Origin: Chloroflexota bacterium
Lineage (GTDB): Bacteria; Chloroflexota; Anaerolineae; Promineifilales; Promineifilaceae
Length of the DNA: 21,043 nucleotides
Assembly (NCBI GenBank): GCA_008501785.1
Contig: QQUD01000270.1
Location: forward strand, 1 to 21,043
Direction of reading: 5' to 3'
Under the pieces are notes generated by a model that was not told the origin of the DNA, made no database searches, and worked only from the letters and a program-made list of their open reading frames with translations. The position numbers and the translations under genes were made by a program. How positions within the stretch are numbered: the first letter of the stretch is position 1; each line of letters starts with the position of its first letter. Shown one piece after another: positions 5,966-13,701 of this stretch.

Positions 5966-7819
5966 ATGGCAGATGATAAGCTGCGTGTAAATAGTTTGGT
6001 CTTGTATAAAAATCGCCCTGCGCGGATTGTGGAGATGGGGGCGAAGAAGATTACGGTGGATGTGGCTGGGAACAAGCCAATCAGCGTTCGGCCAAAAGAT
6101 GTCACCTTGCTGCACGCAGGGCCATTGGCTTCGTTGGCGCAGTTGACACCACCTGATGGGGATGTAATGACGGCATGGGAGTTATTGGAAGGTGAAACAA
6201 CGACGCTGTCGGAATTGGCTGAACTGGCGTTTGACGATTTCACCCCGCAAACTGCATGGGCAATCTGGGTAATGGTAATAGATGGGCTGTATTTTAGCGG
6301 CTCATCAGATGAGATTGCGGTGCATACGGCCGAATTTGTGAAAACAACGCAAGCTGCCCGCAACGCCAAAGCTGCGGCTGAAGAAGCGTGGCAAGCATTT
6401 CTAGATCGTGTGGCCCGTGGCGAAATTTTGGCCGAAGACGGCCGTTTCCTGCAACACACCGTCGCTCTTGCCCACCGTCAACAAAAACAAAGCAAGCTGC
6501 TGCAAGCGCTCAAACAAAATGAAAGTGAAGAAAATGCCCACAAACTGCTGCTGCGGCTCGGGTATTGGGATGAATGGCACAATCCATATCCACAGCGAGC
6601 GGGTATCAACAGCAGTCAGCCATCCGCTAAACTGCCAGACTTGCCAGATGAGGAACGGCGCGATTTAACCCATCTGCCTGCGTATGCGATTGATGACAAA
6701 GGCAGCACAGACCCAGATGATGCGATTAGTTGGGATAACGCCAGCACTGAGCGCAGCCGAAGTGGCCGTTTTTGGGTACATATCGCTGATGTGGCTGCCA
6801 TCGTGCCGCCAGACAGCCCAGCAGATTTAGAAGCGCGCGGGCGCGGCGCGAACTTGTATTTGCCAGAAGGAACGATTGGGATGCTGCCAGAGGCGACAAC
6901 GGCCGTTTTGGCGCTAGGCCTGAGTGAGGTTTCACCGGCTCTATCAATTGGCATGACGCTGAATGAATCTGGTGAAATCACTGATACTGAAATTACGCCT
7001 AGTTGGGTACGCGTCACGCGCACAACCTATGACGATGCCGTTGCCATGCTCGATAAATCACCCCTGCGTGAAATGGCATCTGTGGCAAAACTATTTGAAA
7101 CGAGACGCCGTGAAAATGGGTCCGTCAACATTGATTTGCCAGAAGTGCGGGTGCGGGTCAAAGATGAGCAAATTGTAGTGCGCCCGATTCCTAACCTGCC
7201 CAGCCGCGATTTAGTGAGGGATGCGATGCTGATGGCTGGTGAAGCGGTGGCCCGGTTTGCCTTTGAAAACCAGATTCCATTACCATATACCACTCAAGAT
7301 GCTTCGTCTGAACCACTGCCAGAAGCATCAACGCTTTCTGAATTTTTTGCCCTGCGGCGTAAGATGTCACCCAGCCGCCAAAGCAGTACACCGGGTGCTC
7401 ATTTTGGGCTGGGGATGGGCATGTATGCGCAGGCGACAAGTCCGCTGCGCCGCTACCTTGATTTGGTAGTGCATCAGCAGTTGCGGGCTTATTTGCGTGG
7501 CGAAGCGCTGCTAAATGAACAAGAAGTCATGACGCGAGTGGGCGCGGCGATGGCGGTGTCGGGTGATGTGCGCTGGGCAGAGCGGCAGTCGGTACGCCAT
7601 TGGACGCTGGTGCATGTGATGCAGCAGCCAGACCGGGTTTGGGATGGCGTGGTTGTAGACCGGCGCGGCAAACGTGATATTGTGTTGGTGCCGGAGCTGG
7701 CTTTGGAAACGGCCGTTTTTAGCCAAGGCTCCCTATCTCTTGATGATGTCGTTCAAATAAAATTGCGGGACGTCAACCTACCTCAGCTCGAATCTCGATT
7801 TGAACTAAATTCGAAGTAA
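5966..7819 (+). CDS. RNase II family exoribonuclease (RNB domain)
   Basis: A 617-residue 3'-to-5' exoribonuclease of the RNase II/R superfamily that degrades RNA to short fragments. The RNB catalytic core starts at about residue 225. IDDKGSTDPDDAIS holds the metal-binding aspartates, followed by FWVHIADVAAIVPP, LYLPEGTIGMLP and, near residue 485, TSPLRRYLDLVVHQQLRAYL, which contains the catalytic arginine region. The N-terminus looks like a small beta domain, and a short OB-like tail ends the protein. The size resembles cyanobacterial/plastid-type enzymes more than E. coli RNase R. The start is ATG at 5966 with a weak AAGG upstream. An 8-codon insertion (NASTERSRSG region, 6741-6764) lies between the catalytic aspartates and FWVHIADV. 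The 3' end overlaps the remnant on the other strand by 15 bases. Confidence 0.9.
   Translation: MADDKLRVNSLVLYKNRPARIVEMGAKKITVDVAGNKPISVRPKDVTLLHAGPLASLAQLTPPDGDVMTAWELLEGETTTLSELAELAFDDFTPQTAWAIWVMVIDGLYFSGSSDEIAVHTAEFVKTTQAARNAKAAAEEAWQAFLDRVARGEILAEDGRFLQHTVALAHRQQKQSKLLQALKQNESEENAHKLLLRLGYWDEWHNPYPQRAGINSSQPSAKLPDLPDEERRDLTHLPAYAIDDKGSTDPDDAISWDNASTERSRSGRFWVHIADVAAIVPPDSPADLEARGRGANLYLPEGTIGMLPEATTAVLALGLSEVSPALSIGMTLNESGEITDTEITPSWVRVTRTTYDDAVAMLDKSPLREMASVAKLFETRRRENGSVNIDLPEVRVRVKDEQIVVRPIPNLPSRDLVRDAMLMAGEAVARFAFENQIPLPYTTQDASSEPLPEASTLSEFFALRRKMSPSRQSSTPGAHFGLGMGMYAQATSPLRRYLDLVVHQQLRAYLRGEALLNEQEVMTRVGAAMAVSGDVRWAERQSVRHWTLVHVMQQPDRVWDGVVVDRRGKRDIVLVPELALETAVFSQGSLSLDDVVQIKLRDVNLPQLESRFELNSK
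6741..6764. repeat. 24-bp in-frame insertion containing CACTGAGCGCAGCCGAAGTG
   Basis: The 20-base core CACTGAGCGCAGCCGAAGTG (6745-6764) has short inverted ends (CACT/AGTG) and resembles dispersed repeats that read as TERSRSG in proteins. Removing 24 bases restores an uninterrupted AACGGCCGTTTTT and the protein sequence DNGRFWVH. The reading frame is kept with or without it. Confidence 0.65.
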
Positions 7820-8140
7820 TCGGCAATTCACCAATTTTGGATGTTTGAGTGGGGGGCGTGTTGGCAAACGGCCACGTTCGCTAGTGTAGAATACTTCCTC
7901 ATCTTGTCCTTGCTGGTGATAAAGACTGCTAGCATAAGAGTACACGTAATCAAGTTGAGCAATAAAGCTAGTACGCCCCTGCTCGCTTCCAGCTATTACT
8001 CGAATTCTTTCGAGGACATTAATTGCTTGCCTATAGGCTACTAATGCCGCGTCATATTGTTCGGACTCTCTGTACGATGAGCCTAAGCCACCCCAAATAA
8101 TTCCTTCTCCAGTTAAATCCTCTAAATCTTTCGTAAGCAC
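7805..8140 (-). pseudogene. Remnant of a TPR/CHAT-type protein
   Basis: A 111-codon frame from GTG at 8140. Residues 1-50 form a TPR hairpin (GLGSSYRESEQYDAALVAYR). It is followed by ERIRVIAGSEQGRTSFIAQLDYVYSYASSLYHQQ and FYTSERGR, which match the linker between the TPR array and the peptidase-like CHAT domain in many bacterial TPR-CHAT proteins. The family would continue with several hundred residues; here the match stops at SERGR and the frame runs into the end of the RNase gene. The start is also missing: the frame begins mid-helix, directly after a kinase fragment in another frame. I call it a decayed gene, not a functional short protein. Confidence 0.7.
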
Positions 8141-8213
8141 GATAAACTTGCCCCATGGCCCCTTCGCCCAAAAGCGCTTTGATATGGTAACGACCGATTT
8201 GTTGAATGGTCAC
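8052..8213 (-). pseudogene. Ser/Thr protein kinase N-terminal remnant
   Basis: From GTG at 8213, with GAGGG 4-5 bases upstream, the frame reads MTIQQIGRYHIKALLGEGAM and then GQVYRAYE. This is the beta1-beta2 start and glycine-rich ATP loop (GEGAMGQVY) of a bacterial Hanks-type kinase. Kinase similarity ends at about 8133, after 27 codons; the frame then continues through unrelated sequence to TGA at 8054-8052. The downstream TPR frame overlaps in another phase. The simplest reading is an internal deletion that removed the catalytic kinase domain and whatever lay before the TPRs. The gene starts 15 bases after the STAND ATPase stop, as expected of an operon partner. Confidence 0.7.
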
Positions 8214-8228
8214 GAAACCCTCAATGAA

Positions 8229-9614
8229 TTATTCTGGACGGCCTTCTGGGAAAAACTGATAACCACCTTCTGGACGGCCACGCCAAGTAATAATGTAGCG
8301 CCATTGAGGTGCCGTTGGCTCAATCTTGCGACGCAATTCTTTTATTACTTGATAAAGTCGTTCGGTGGCTACCCCAACCTGAACGATCTCATCTTCTGGC
8401 CAGACCGCTTCAATCAATGTTGTGTGCGAATGCCGCGTCTTTGGCCGGTTGACAAAGAAACGAAGCAGGCTGTTTTCCAATGGGGTTAAATTGTTAAGAG
8501 GGTCTCGCCCCTGATACAGAATGTCCGTTTTCTGATCGCGCCATATTTTGCCACGTGCCTGCTCGAAATCTGAAAAAACGTATGCAGCCAGCAACTCGCC
8601 ATTAATACACCAGCTTTGCTCATCCGGCTGCACAAGACCTTTGTCAGCCAGTTGCTTTAGGATAGGTTTGTTGCGTTTGACATCAGGAACGGCCGTTCCA
8701 TCCTCCCATTTTTTCACTTCAGAAAGGACCAGCTGCTCTTCCTGAGACAATCCATCCCATATTTCCTTTAACCGGAATTGGCAGCTACTTTCTTTTAGCA
8801 ATTGATCCCGCCAATTAGATGAAAGCTCACTTGATGCAGTCAGCCACCAATGGCAGATTGATTTTAGCAAAGCGGGGTGCTTACCACTGAGGTTTAGCAT
8901 CTTTTTAACATCTTTGTCATCAGGTTTAATCGGAGTCAGGTGCATCTCTTCACTGATTAGTTGACTTGCATCATCCTCATTCATCGTTCCCACCCAACAT
9001 ACATGAGTATCTAAAACCTCATACAGTTCGCCGAGGATAGTAGGATCCGGCAAGTATTCAACAGCTTGACGCAGCCCCACAATATAAACAAGGGTATCTT
9101 TAAAACTGTCGCGTAAACCACGTAATGAATCGGCAACTTGAGGGGGGGCCACCTGGCAAAACTTATCGAACCGATCGAACACCAATACCACGCGCATTTG
9201 CTGCTTTTGTAACAACAAAAGTAATTCCCGTAACGCACTTTGTGACAAAAATGGGTCCCGAGAACGCTTGTACTCTTGATAGATGTCTGTAATAGATTCT
9301 TGTAGCTCTTTGTCAAACCGGTGGCGAACTTCATAAAAAGCACGGAGGATGATGCGATAGAAAGTCGCAAGGTTGTAAGCAGGCAGGTTGTTCAGATCAA
9401 CGGGAATTACGGTGTAAGGATTGGCTCCTTCAGGAAGATACTGTTGTAAAGCATCCGATCGATGGGAAATGAAGCCCAGCAGATTAGATTTCCCTGCTCC
9501 AGCAAGTCCCACGACACACCCACTTGTACCCATTGCAATCCATCTGGCAAGAACATTCAGTTCGTTGGCCCGATAACTGATCTGGTACGCGGTCCATGAT
9601 CGATTGGCTGGCAT
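8229..9614 (-). CDS. STAND/AAA-like ATPase with C-terminal winged-helix domain
   Basis: A 461-residue protein. Walker A is GLAGAGKSN at about 36-44 and Walker B is VVLVFDRFD at 142-150, with a sensor-like region (LVYIVGLRQAVEYLP) following. Residues of about 230-350 are helical and could be the STAND lid region. The last 90 residues (LTPLENSLLRFFVNRP, TTLIEAVWP, VATERLYQVIKELRRKIEP) match the OmpR/PhoB-type Trans_reg_C winged helix, ending in WRGRPEGGYQFFP in place of the usual TVRGxGYRF. It is probably a signal-activated ATPase switch that binds DNA or a partner. It starts at ATG 9614 with GAGGAG close upstream. Its former operon partner was a Ser/Thr kinase, now only a remnant, so its current role is uncertain. 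Confidence 0.75.
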   Translation of the reverse strand: MPANRSWTAYQISYRANELNVLARWIAMGTSGCVVGLAGAGKSNLLGFISHRSDALQQYLPEGANPYTVIPVDLNNLPAYNLATFYRIILRAFYEVRHRFDKELQESITDIYQEYKRSRDPFLSQSALRELLLLLQKQQMRVVLVFDRFDKFCQVAPPQVADSLRGLRDSFKDTLVYIVGLRQAVEYLPDPTILGELYEVLDTHVCWVGTMNEDDASQLISEEMHLTPIKPDDKDVKKMLNLSGKHPALLKSICHWWLTASSELSSNWRDQLLKESSCQFRLKEIWDGLSQEEQLVLSEVKKWEDGTAVPDVKRNKPILKQLADKGLVQPDEQSWCINGELLAAYVFSDFEQARGKIWRDQKTDILYQGRDPLNNLTPLENSLLRFFVNRPKTRHSHTTLIEAVWPEDEIVQVGVATERLYQVIKELRRKIEPTAPQWRYIITWRGRPEGGYQFFPEGRPE

Positions 9615-9854
9615 GTCTCCTCTCTTTCTTTATTATTATTTTACTCTTTCATATGACACGAATACATTCTAACATTCTATCCTATGCTTATCAACGCATC
9701 TGAAGGAGTTTGATAGATATCACAACCATTCCTGAATTGCGTGTAAAATTCCGATAAAGAGGCTGCTTTCTATTCATTCAACACATTTGCAAGTAGAATA
9801 GTGTCTCACTGAATCCTCTAGACCTACTGAATTTTTACAAAAGGCGAAGTCAAA
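9615..9854. other. Divergent intergenic region, STAND ATPase / fbp
   Basis: These 240 bases are AT-rich and must hold the start signals of both flanking genes. I see no convincing -35/-10 pair, hairpin with T-tract, or RNA gene. TATCAA and TTGATA form a loose inverted pair around AAGGAG near 9690-9716, without further support. Confidence 0.4.
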
Positions 9855-11813
9855 ATGGACCTGACCTATTTACAACTCCTGGCTGAAAAGTTTCCTTCGA
9901 TTCAATCTGCTTCTACAGAAATTGTGAAATTGGATGCGATGCTTGATTTGCCCAAAGAAACCGAGCATTTTATATCAGACATTCATGGCGAATTTGAAGC
10001 GTTTTTGCACTTACTCAAAAGTGGCTCTGGCTCGTTGCGCCGTCGGCTAAACGAACTGTTTGAATATGAAATTAGCGAATCTGAGCGCCGTACGTTGGCC
10101 ACACTAATCTATTATCCTGAACGCAAACTGCCGCTCATTTTACAAAAAGTAGATGATGAAAATGATTGGTATCGGCGGACACTGATGCAGTTAGTCCGGC
10201 TGTGCCGGGTACTCATTTACAAATATACGCGTGTACAGGTGCGCGCTGCGCTGCCAAAAGAATATGCAGAATTGATTGAAGAACTATTGTATCCACAAGC
10301 TGAAAATCCGAACGCGCAAGATTATTGCCATAATATTCTCAATGCGATTGTCGCTGTTGGCCAATCTGAAAAATTGATTATATCAATAGCAAACTTTATT
10401 CAACGACTGGCAATTGCCCATTTGCACGTCATTGGGGACATTTATGATCGGGGTCCAGGGGCACACATTATTCTGGACCATTTGATGGAGTATCATTCGC
10501 TCGATATTCAGTGGGGCAATCATGATATTGTGTGGATGGGGGCCGCAGCAGGCAGTGAGGCGTGCATTGCCAATGTGATTCGGATGTCTTTACGATATAC
10601 AAATACGGAGACGTTGGAAAATGGATATGGCATTAGCCTGCTGCCGCTGGCTGTGTTTGCCATGGAGGTGTATGGCGATGACTCGTGCCAGCAGTTTATG
10701 CCACGAAACACGGATGATATGGTACAGGAAACGGCCGTTGCCGATGACGAACAGCGCCTTTTAGCTCGCATGCAAAAAGCCATCACCATTATCCAACTCA
10801 AATTAGAAGGACAAATTATCCAACGCCGCCCGCATTACCAAATGGAAGATCGCTTATTGCTGGACAAAATCGATTGTGAAATCGGCAAGATTGCCATTGA
10901 CGGAAAGCAGTATGATTTGATCGATCAAAACTTCCCTACAATAAATACAGAGAATTCCTATCAACTGACCAAACAAGAAAAATCGGTTGTTTTGCGTTTG
11001 CAGCAATCCTTTATCAGCAGCCAAAAATTGCAGCAGCATGTGCGATTTTTGTATGCCAAGGGGGGCATGTATCGTGTGTACAATGGCAATCTGCTCTATC
11101 ATGGCTGCATTAGCTTCAATGAAGATGGTACGTTTAGTGAATTGGCAATTGATGACCAGCTTTTTTCGGGAAAATCATATATGGACCGGGTAGAGCGGTT
11201 GGCAAGGCAAGGCTATTTTGAAACGGATCCTGAACTGCGCCAATATGGGCAGGATGCTACCTGGTATTTGTGGAGTGGTGCCCGGTCGCCGCTGTTTGGT
11301 AAAGATAAAATGGCAACGTTTGAACGTTATTTTGTTAAAGACAAGAGTACCCATCGAGAGCGAGCCAATCCATACTATGCCATGCGGGATGACACAACTG
11401 CCATCGACAAAATATTGCAAGAATTTGGCGTCAATCCAAAGACGGGGCACATCATCAACGGGCATGTGCCGGTGAAGGTGAAAAAAGGGCAGCGGCCCAT
11501 TAAAGCGAATGGCAAGCTGTTGGTGATTGATGGGGGATTAGCGAAAGCGTATCAAAAAGTGACTGGTATTGCTGGTTATACGCTGATCTCGAATTCCCGG
11601 GGGCTGCTGCTGGCGGAGCATAAGCCATTTGTGTCGGTGCAAACGGCCGTTCGCGAAGAACAAGATGTCGAATCCTCAACTGAAATCATAGCCACCTATC
11701 CTCGCCAAAATAAGGTGCGCGATACAGATCGCGGTCAAGATTTACAAAAACGAATTGAGGCTTTGCAACAGCTGTTGGAAGCCTATCGGGCTGGCTTTAT
11801 AAAAGAAGAATAA
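9855..11813 (+). CDS. fbp: Fructose-1,6-bisphosphatase, class III
   Basis: A 652-residue enzyme that hydrolyses fructose-1,6-bisphosphate to fructose-6-phosphate, the committed step of gluconeogenesis (EC 3.1.3.11). The whole length matches the class III (Bacillus Fbp/YydE) family, which is built on a calcineurin-like metallophosphatase fold. Metal-binding motifs are SDIHGE at about 41-46, GDIYDRGPG at 194-202 and GNHDIVWMGAAAG at 221-233, with a later histidine pair near INGHVPVKVKKGQ. The N-terminal MDLTYLQLLAEKFPS is typical of the family, which supports the ATG at 9855; the ribosome site is weak (AAAGG about 10 bases upstream). No glycolytic neighbours are present, so it appears to be a single-gene unit. 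Class III enzymes are best known from Firmicutes. Confidence 0.93.
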   Translation: MDLTYLQLLAEKFPSIQSASTEIVKLDAMLDLPKETEHFISDIHGEFEAFLHLLKSGSGSLRRRLNELFEYEISESERRTLATLIYYPERKLPLILQKVDDENDWYRRTLMQLVRLCRVLIYKYTRVQVRAALPKEYAELIEELLYPQAENPNAQDYCHNILNAIVAVGQSEKLIISIANFIQRLAIAHLHVIGDIYDRGPGAHIILDHLMEYHSLDIQWGNHDIVWMGAAAGSEACIANVIRMSLRYTNTETLENGYGISLLPLAVFAMEVYGDDSCQQFMPRNTDDMVQETAVADDEQRLLARMQKAITIIQLKLEGQIIQRRPHYQMEDRLLLDKIDCEIGKIAIDGKQYDLIDQNFPTINTENSYQLTKQEKSVVLRLQQSFISSQKLQQHVRFLYAKGGMYRVYNGNLLYHGCISFNEDGTFSELAIDDQLFSGKSYMDRVERLARQGYFETDPELRQYGQDATWYLWSGARSPLFGKDKMATFERYFVKDKSTHRERANPYYAMRDDTTAIDKILQEFGVNPKTGHIINGHVPVKVKKGQRPIKANGKLLVIDGGLAKAYQKVTGIAGYTLISNSRGLLLAEHKPFVSVQTAVREEQDVESSTEIIATYPRQNKVRDTDRGQDLQKRIEALQQLLEAYRAGFIKEE

Positions 11814-11863
11814 CTGGAGCGTATTAAAAGCGTTAAAAATAGTACCTGACCCGCCCAAATGAG

Positions 11864-11891
11864 TTGACTTTTTATTTTCATGGTCTATGCT
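11864..11891 (+). promoter_or_regulatory. Possible promoter of the histidine kinase gene
   Basis: TTGACT at 11864-11869 and TATGCT at 11886-11891 are 16 bases apart. They are flanked by two copies of CAAATGAGT at 11856-11864 and 11892-11900, 36 bases apart, which could be operator sites. The kinase gene starts 40 bases after the -10 element. Confidence 0.45.
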
Positions 11892-11930
11892 CAAATGAGT
11901 GATTATTGGAAGCGGTTGTACAGGTATTAA

Positions 11931-13391
11931 ATGGCATCAAAATTGAATTTGGCCCGGATTTATCTAATATTGGTTAGTGTGCTGGGCATACTCATTATCG
12001 TCCCGGGAATTGCACAGTTTGAGAGTTATGAATCTCAACTTGTTCTTGTGCTTGTTCTCGTATTGGCTGGGGTTGCCGAATTTGCTACATATTCTTTTCA
12101 ATTTAATCAAAAATCGGGTATTACTTTTTCGGTAAGTATCGCTGTTTCTATGTCAGTGTTGCCCTTTTATGGGCCTTTTGTGGCTGCATTGACTACGGTT
12201 GTCTCCAATTTTTCTGTTTGGCTTTTTAAGCCTAAAGAGGGAGCGACCAGAAGACAAACTTTACGCCATCTCATTTTTAACCTTGGGATGCATAGCATTT
12301 CTATGTTCATTGCAGGGGGCATCTTTATTAGTTTGCGACAAGGGTTTGGGGATAACTTGTTGCTGGCAAACACGATACCTTGGTTTTTAGCAGCTATTAT
12401 CAATGACCAGCTTAATTTTTGGATTTTGATGGGGATGTTGCGTCTCCAAAACGGCCCCTCCTTTACACCACTGTCAATTTGGAAAGAGATACGTTGGGCA
12501 ATTCCCGTCAATATTGCTGTTGCTGGAATTGGTGGTGGTGTTCTGGCATTTGCGATTGCAAAATATGATTGGGTTGGAGTCGCTATCTTCTTTTTCCCAA
12601 TTATATTATCTGCTTATCTGTTTCGCCTTTATCTACGTAAAGTGCAATCCCATATGAACGATCTTGAGAATATTATCAAAGAACGTACTCGGGAACGTGA
12701 TGCATTTTTAGCGGTATTGACCCATGACATGAAATCTCCACTGACATCAATTGGTCTTTATGCCAATCTTTTAAAAGAACATCCAGAGGTATTGCAAAAG
12801 AAGCCACGGATGGTAGATTCAATCTTGAGGAGTCATGCGACGTTAACAAGAATTGTACATGATATACAAGATTTGAAGCGGATGGAAGTAGGTAATATCG
12901 CATTAAATGTAGAGCTGTTTGATTTGAATTCATTGGTGGAAACGGTTGTGGAGCGATTACGGCCGTTTGCCTTTCAGAAACAAATCACAATGACGTTTGA
13001 ATCGAAAGCTGCCTTACCCATTTATGCTGATGTCTATCAAATTGAGCGTGTTCTTGAGAATCTAATTTCGAATGCAGTCAAATATACACCTGAACATGGC
13101 AATGTACTCATATCAGTTAAAGCGGATCAACAAGCATCAGTTATTATTCAGGATTCTGGAGTTGGCATATCAGCAAATGACTTGCCACATATATTTGAGC
13201 AATTCTATCGTTGTAATCCCAAGGAACAAGCTGCTGGAACTGGATTGGGGTTAGCGATTGTCAAAGCGCTTGTTGAAACTCATAAGGGGACAATTGATGT
13301 TACCAGTAAATTTGGTGAGGGCAGCACATTCACAATTAATCTGCCATATGTGAACAGTGAAATGCCAGTTTCGCATGAGGTTTTTTCATAA
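11931..13391 (+). CDS. Membrane-bound sensor histidine kinase
   Basis: A 486-residue protein with an N-terminal domain of about seven or eight membrane helices (residues 8-233) and no obvious periplasmic loop, suggesting that it senses something within or near the membrane. A short linker leads to HisKA with the phosphorylated His265 (AVLTHDMKSPLTSIGL). The ATPase domain has the N box ENLISNAVKY at about 376-385, G1 DSGVGIS at 408-414, F box FEQFYR at 422-427 and G2 GTGLGLAIVK at 436-445, all intact. It should be active. No response regulator is encoded beside it or elsewhere in the window, so it is an orphan kinase. The start ATG 11931 has no strong ribosome site. It ends just before a strong palindromic terminator shared with the convergent peptide gene. 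Confidence 0.92.
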   Translation: MASKLNLARIYLILVSVLGILIIVPGIAQFESYESQLVLVLVLVLAGVAEFATYSFQFNQKSGITFSVSIAVSMSVLPFYGPFVAALTTVVSNFSVWLFKPKEGATRRQTLRHLIFNLGMHSISMFIAGGIFISLRQGFGDNLLLANTIPWFLAAIINDQLNFWILMGMLRLQNGPSFTPLSIWKEIRWAIPVNIAVAGIGGGVLAFAIAKYDWVGVAIFFFPIILSAYLFRLYLRKVQSHMNDLENIIKERTRERDAFLAVLTHDMKSPLTSIGLYANLLKEHPEVLQKKPRMVDSILRSHATLTRIVHDIQDLKRMEVGNIALNVELFDLNSLVETVVERLRPFAFQKQITMTFESKAALPIYADVYQIERVLENLISNAVKYTPEHGNVLISVKADQQASVIIQDSGVGISANDLPHIFEQFYRCNPKEQAAGTGLGLAIVKALVETHKGTIDVTSKFGEGSTFTINLPYVNSEMPVSHEVFS

Positions 13392-13395
13392 AAAA

Positions 13396-13421
13396 AGGTG
13401 GTAACAAATTTGTTACCACCT
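13396..13421. terminator. 26-bp palindromic terminator, best on the minus strand
   Basis: AGGTGGTAACAAA at 13396-13408 pairs perfectly with TTTGTTACCACCT at 13409-13421. On the minus strand it is followed by a run of seven T, a classical intrinsic terminator for the TYWWSG peptide gene. On the plus strand there is no T-tract, but the stem directly follows the histidine kinase stop and may act in both directions. Confidence 0.85.
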
Positions 13422-13441
13422 ATACATCCTATACATACTCT

Positions 13442-13594
13442 TTAGCCAGACCACCAATATGTGCCAGACCACCAATATGTGCCAGACCACCAATATGTCG
13501 CTGATAACATATCATGAGCGTTAACGGCCGTAACTACCAGAAGCAATAATACAATTACTCCTAGGACCAACATTGCGGACTTCTTATTGATCAT
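13442..13594 (-). CDS. Small secreted peptide with three TYWWSG repeats
   Basis: A 50-residue peptide. MINKKS is followed by a long hydrophobic core (AMLVLGVIVLLLLVVTAVNA), a plausible signal peptide with cleavage after VNA, then HDMLSA and three exact TYWWSG repeats up to the stop. The predicted mature part is only 24 residues with six tryptophans. The repeats are encoded by an 18-bp perfect tandem repeat at 13446-13499 (the last base of the third copy differs). I chose the ATG at 13594 because AGGGA lies 8-9 bases upstream and the promoter lies at 13673-13701; a longer frame from 13663 would begin almost at the transcription start. The gene has its own promoter and a strong terminator. I do not recognise the family. 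A modified peptide, a toxin-like peptide or a surface peptide are all possible; no maturation enzyme lies next to it. Confidence 0.7.
   Translation of the reverse strand: MINKKSAMLVLGVIVLLLLVVTAVNAHDMLSATYWWSGTYWWSGTYWWSG
13446..13499. repeat. 18-bp tandem repeat, three copies
   Basis: CCAGACCACCAATATGTG occurs at 13446-13463 and 13464-13481, and again at 13482-13499 with the last base changed to C. It encodes the TYWWSG repeats on the minus strand and has no spacers, so it is not CRISPR. Confidence 0.95.
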
Positions 13595-13672
13595 TTTGCT
13601 TTTCCCTTTTTTACTACATGATGGATTGTGGACCCCACATCCAATCGCAAAGCTAATACACACTGTGCATAG

Positions 13673-13701
13673 TCTATATGATTCATATGGGGGTTTGTCA
13701 A
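13673..13701 (-). promoter_or_regulatory. Sigma70-type promoter of the TYWWSG peptide gene
   Basis: On the minus strand TTGACA (13701-13696) and TATAGA (13678-13673) are separated by exactly 17 bases. ATATGATTCATAT at 13676-13688, a 13-bp dyad, covers the -10 element and part of the spacer and could be a repressor site. The predicted leader is about 70 bases long. Confidence 0.75.

Noticed and set aside
5947..6459. 170-codon open frame on the minus strand
   Set aside because: Antisense to the start of the RNase gene; no recognisable motif, biased Ser/Ala composition.
8148..8489. 113-codon plus-strand frame over the ATPase 3' end
   Set aside because: Shadow of the winged-helix coding region; no ribosome site and no family features.
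9615..9854. tRNA or small RNA in the ATPase/fbp spacer
   Set aside because: No cloverleaf, no strong hairpin and no terminator could be seen.
13446..13499. Three 18-bp repeats as a possible CRISPR
   Set aside because: Repeats are directly adjacent without spacers and encode TYWWSG in frame.
13442..13663. Longer 73-residue form of the TYWWSG peptide
   Set aside because: Its start would lie about 10 bases from the -10 element, and the N-terminal extension has no ribosome site; the ATG at 13594 gives a clean signal peptide.
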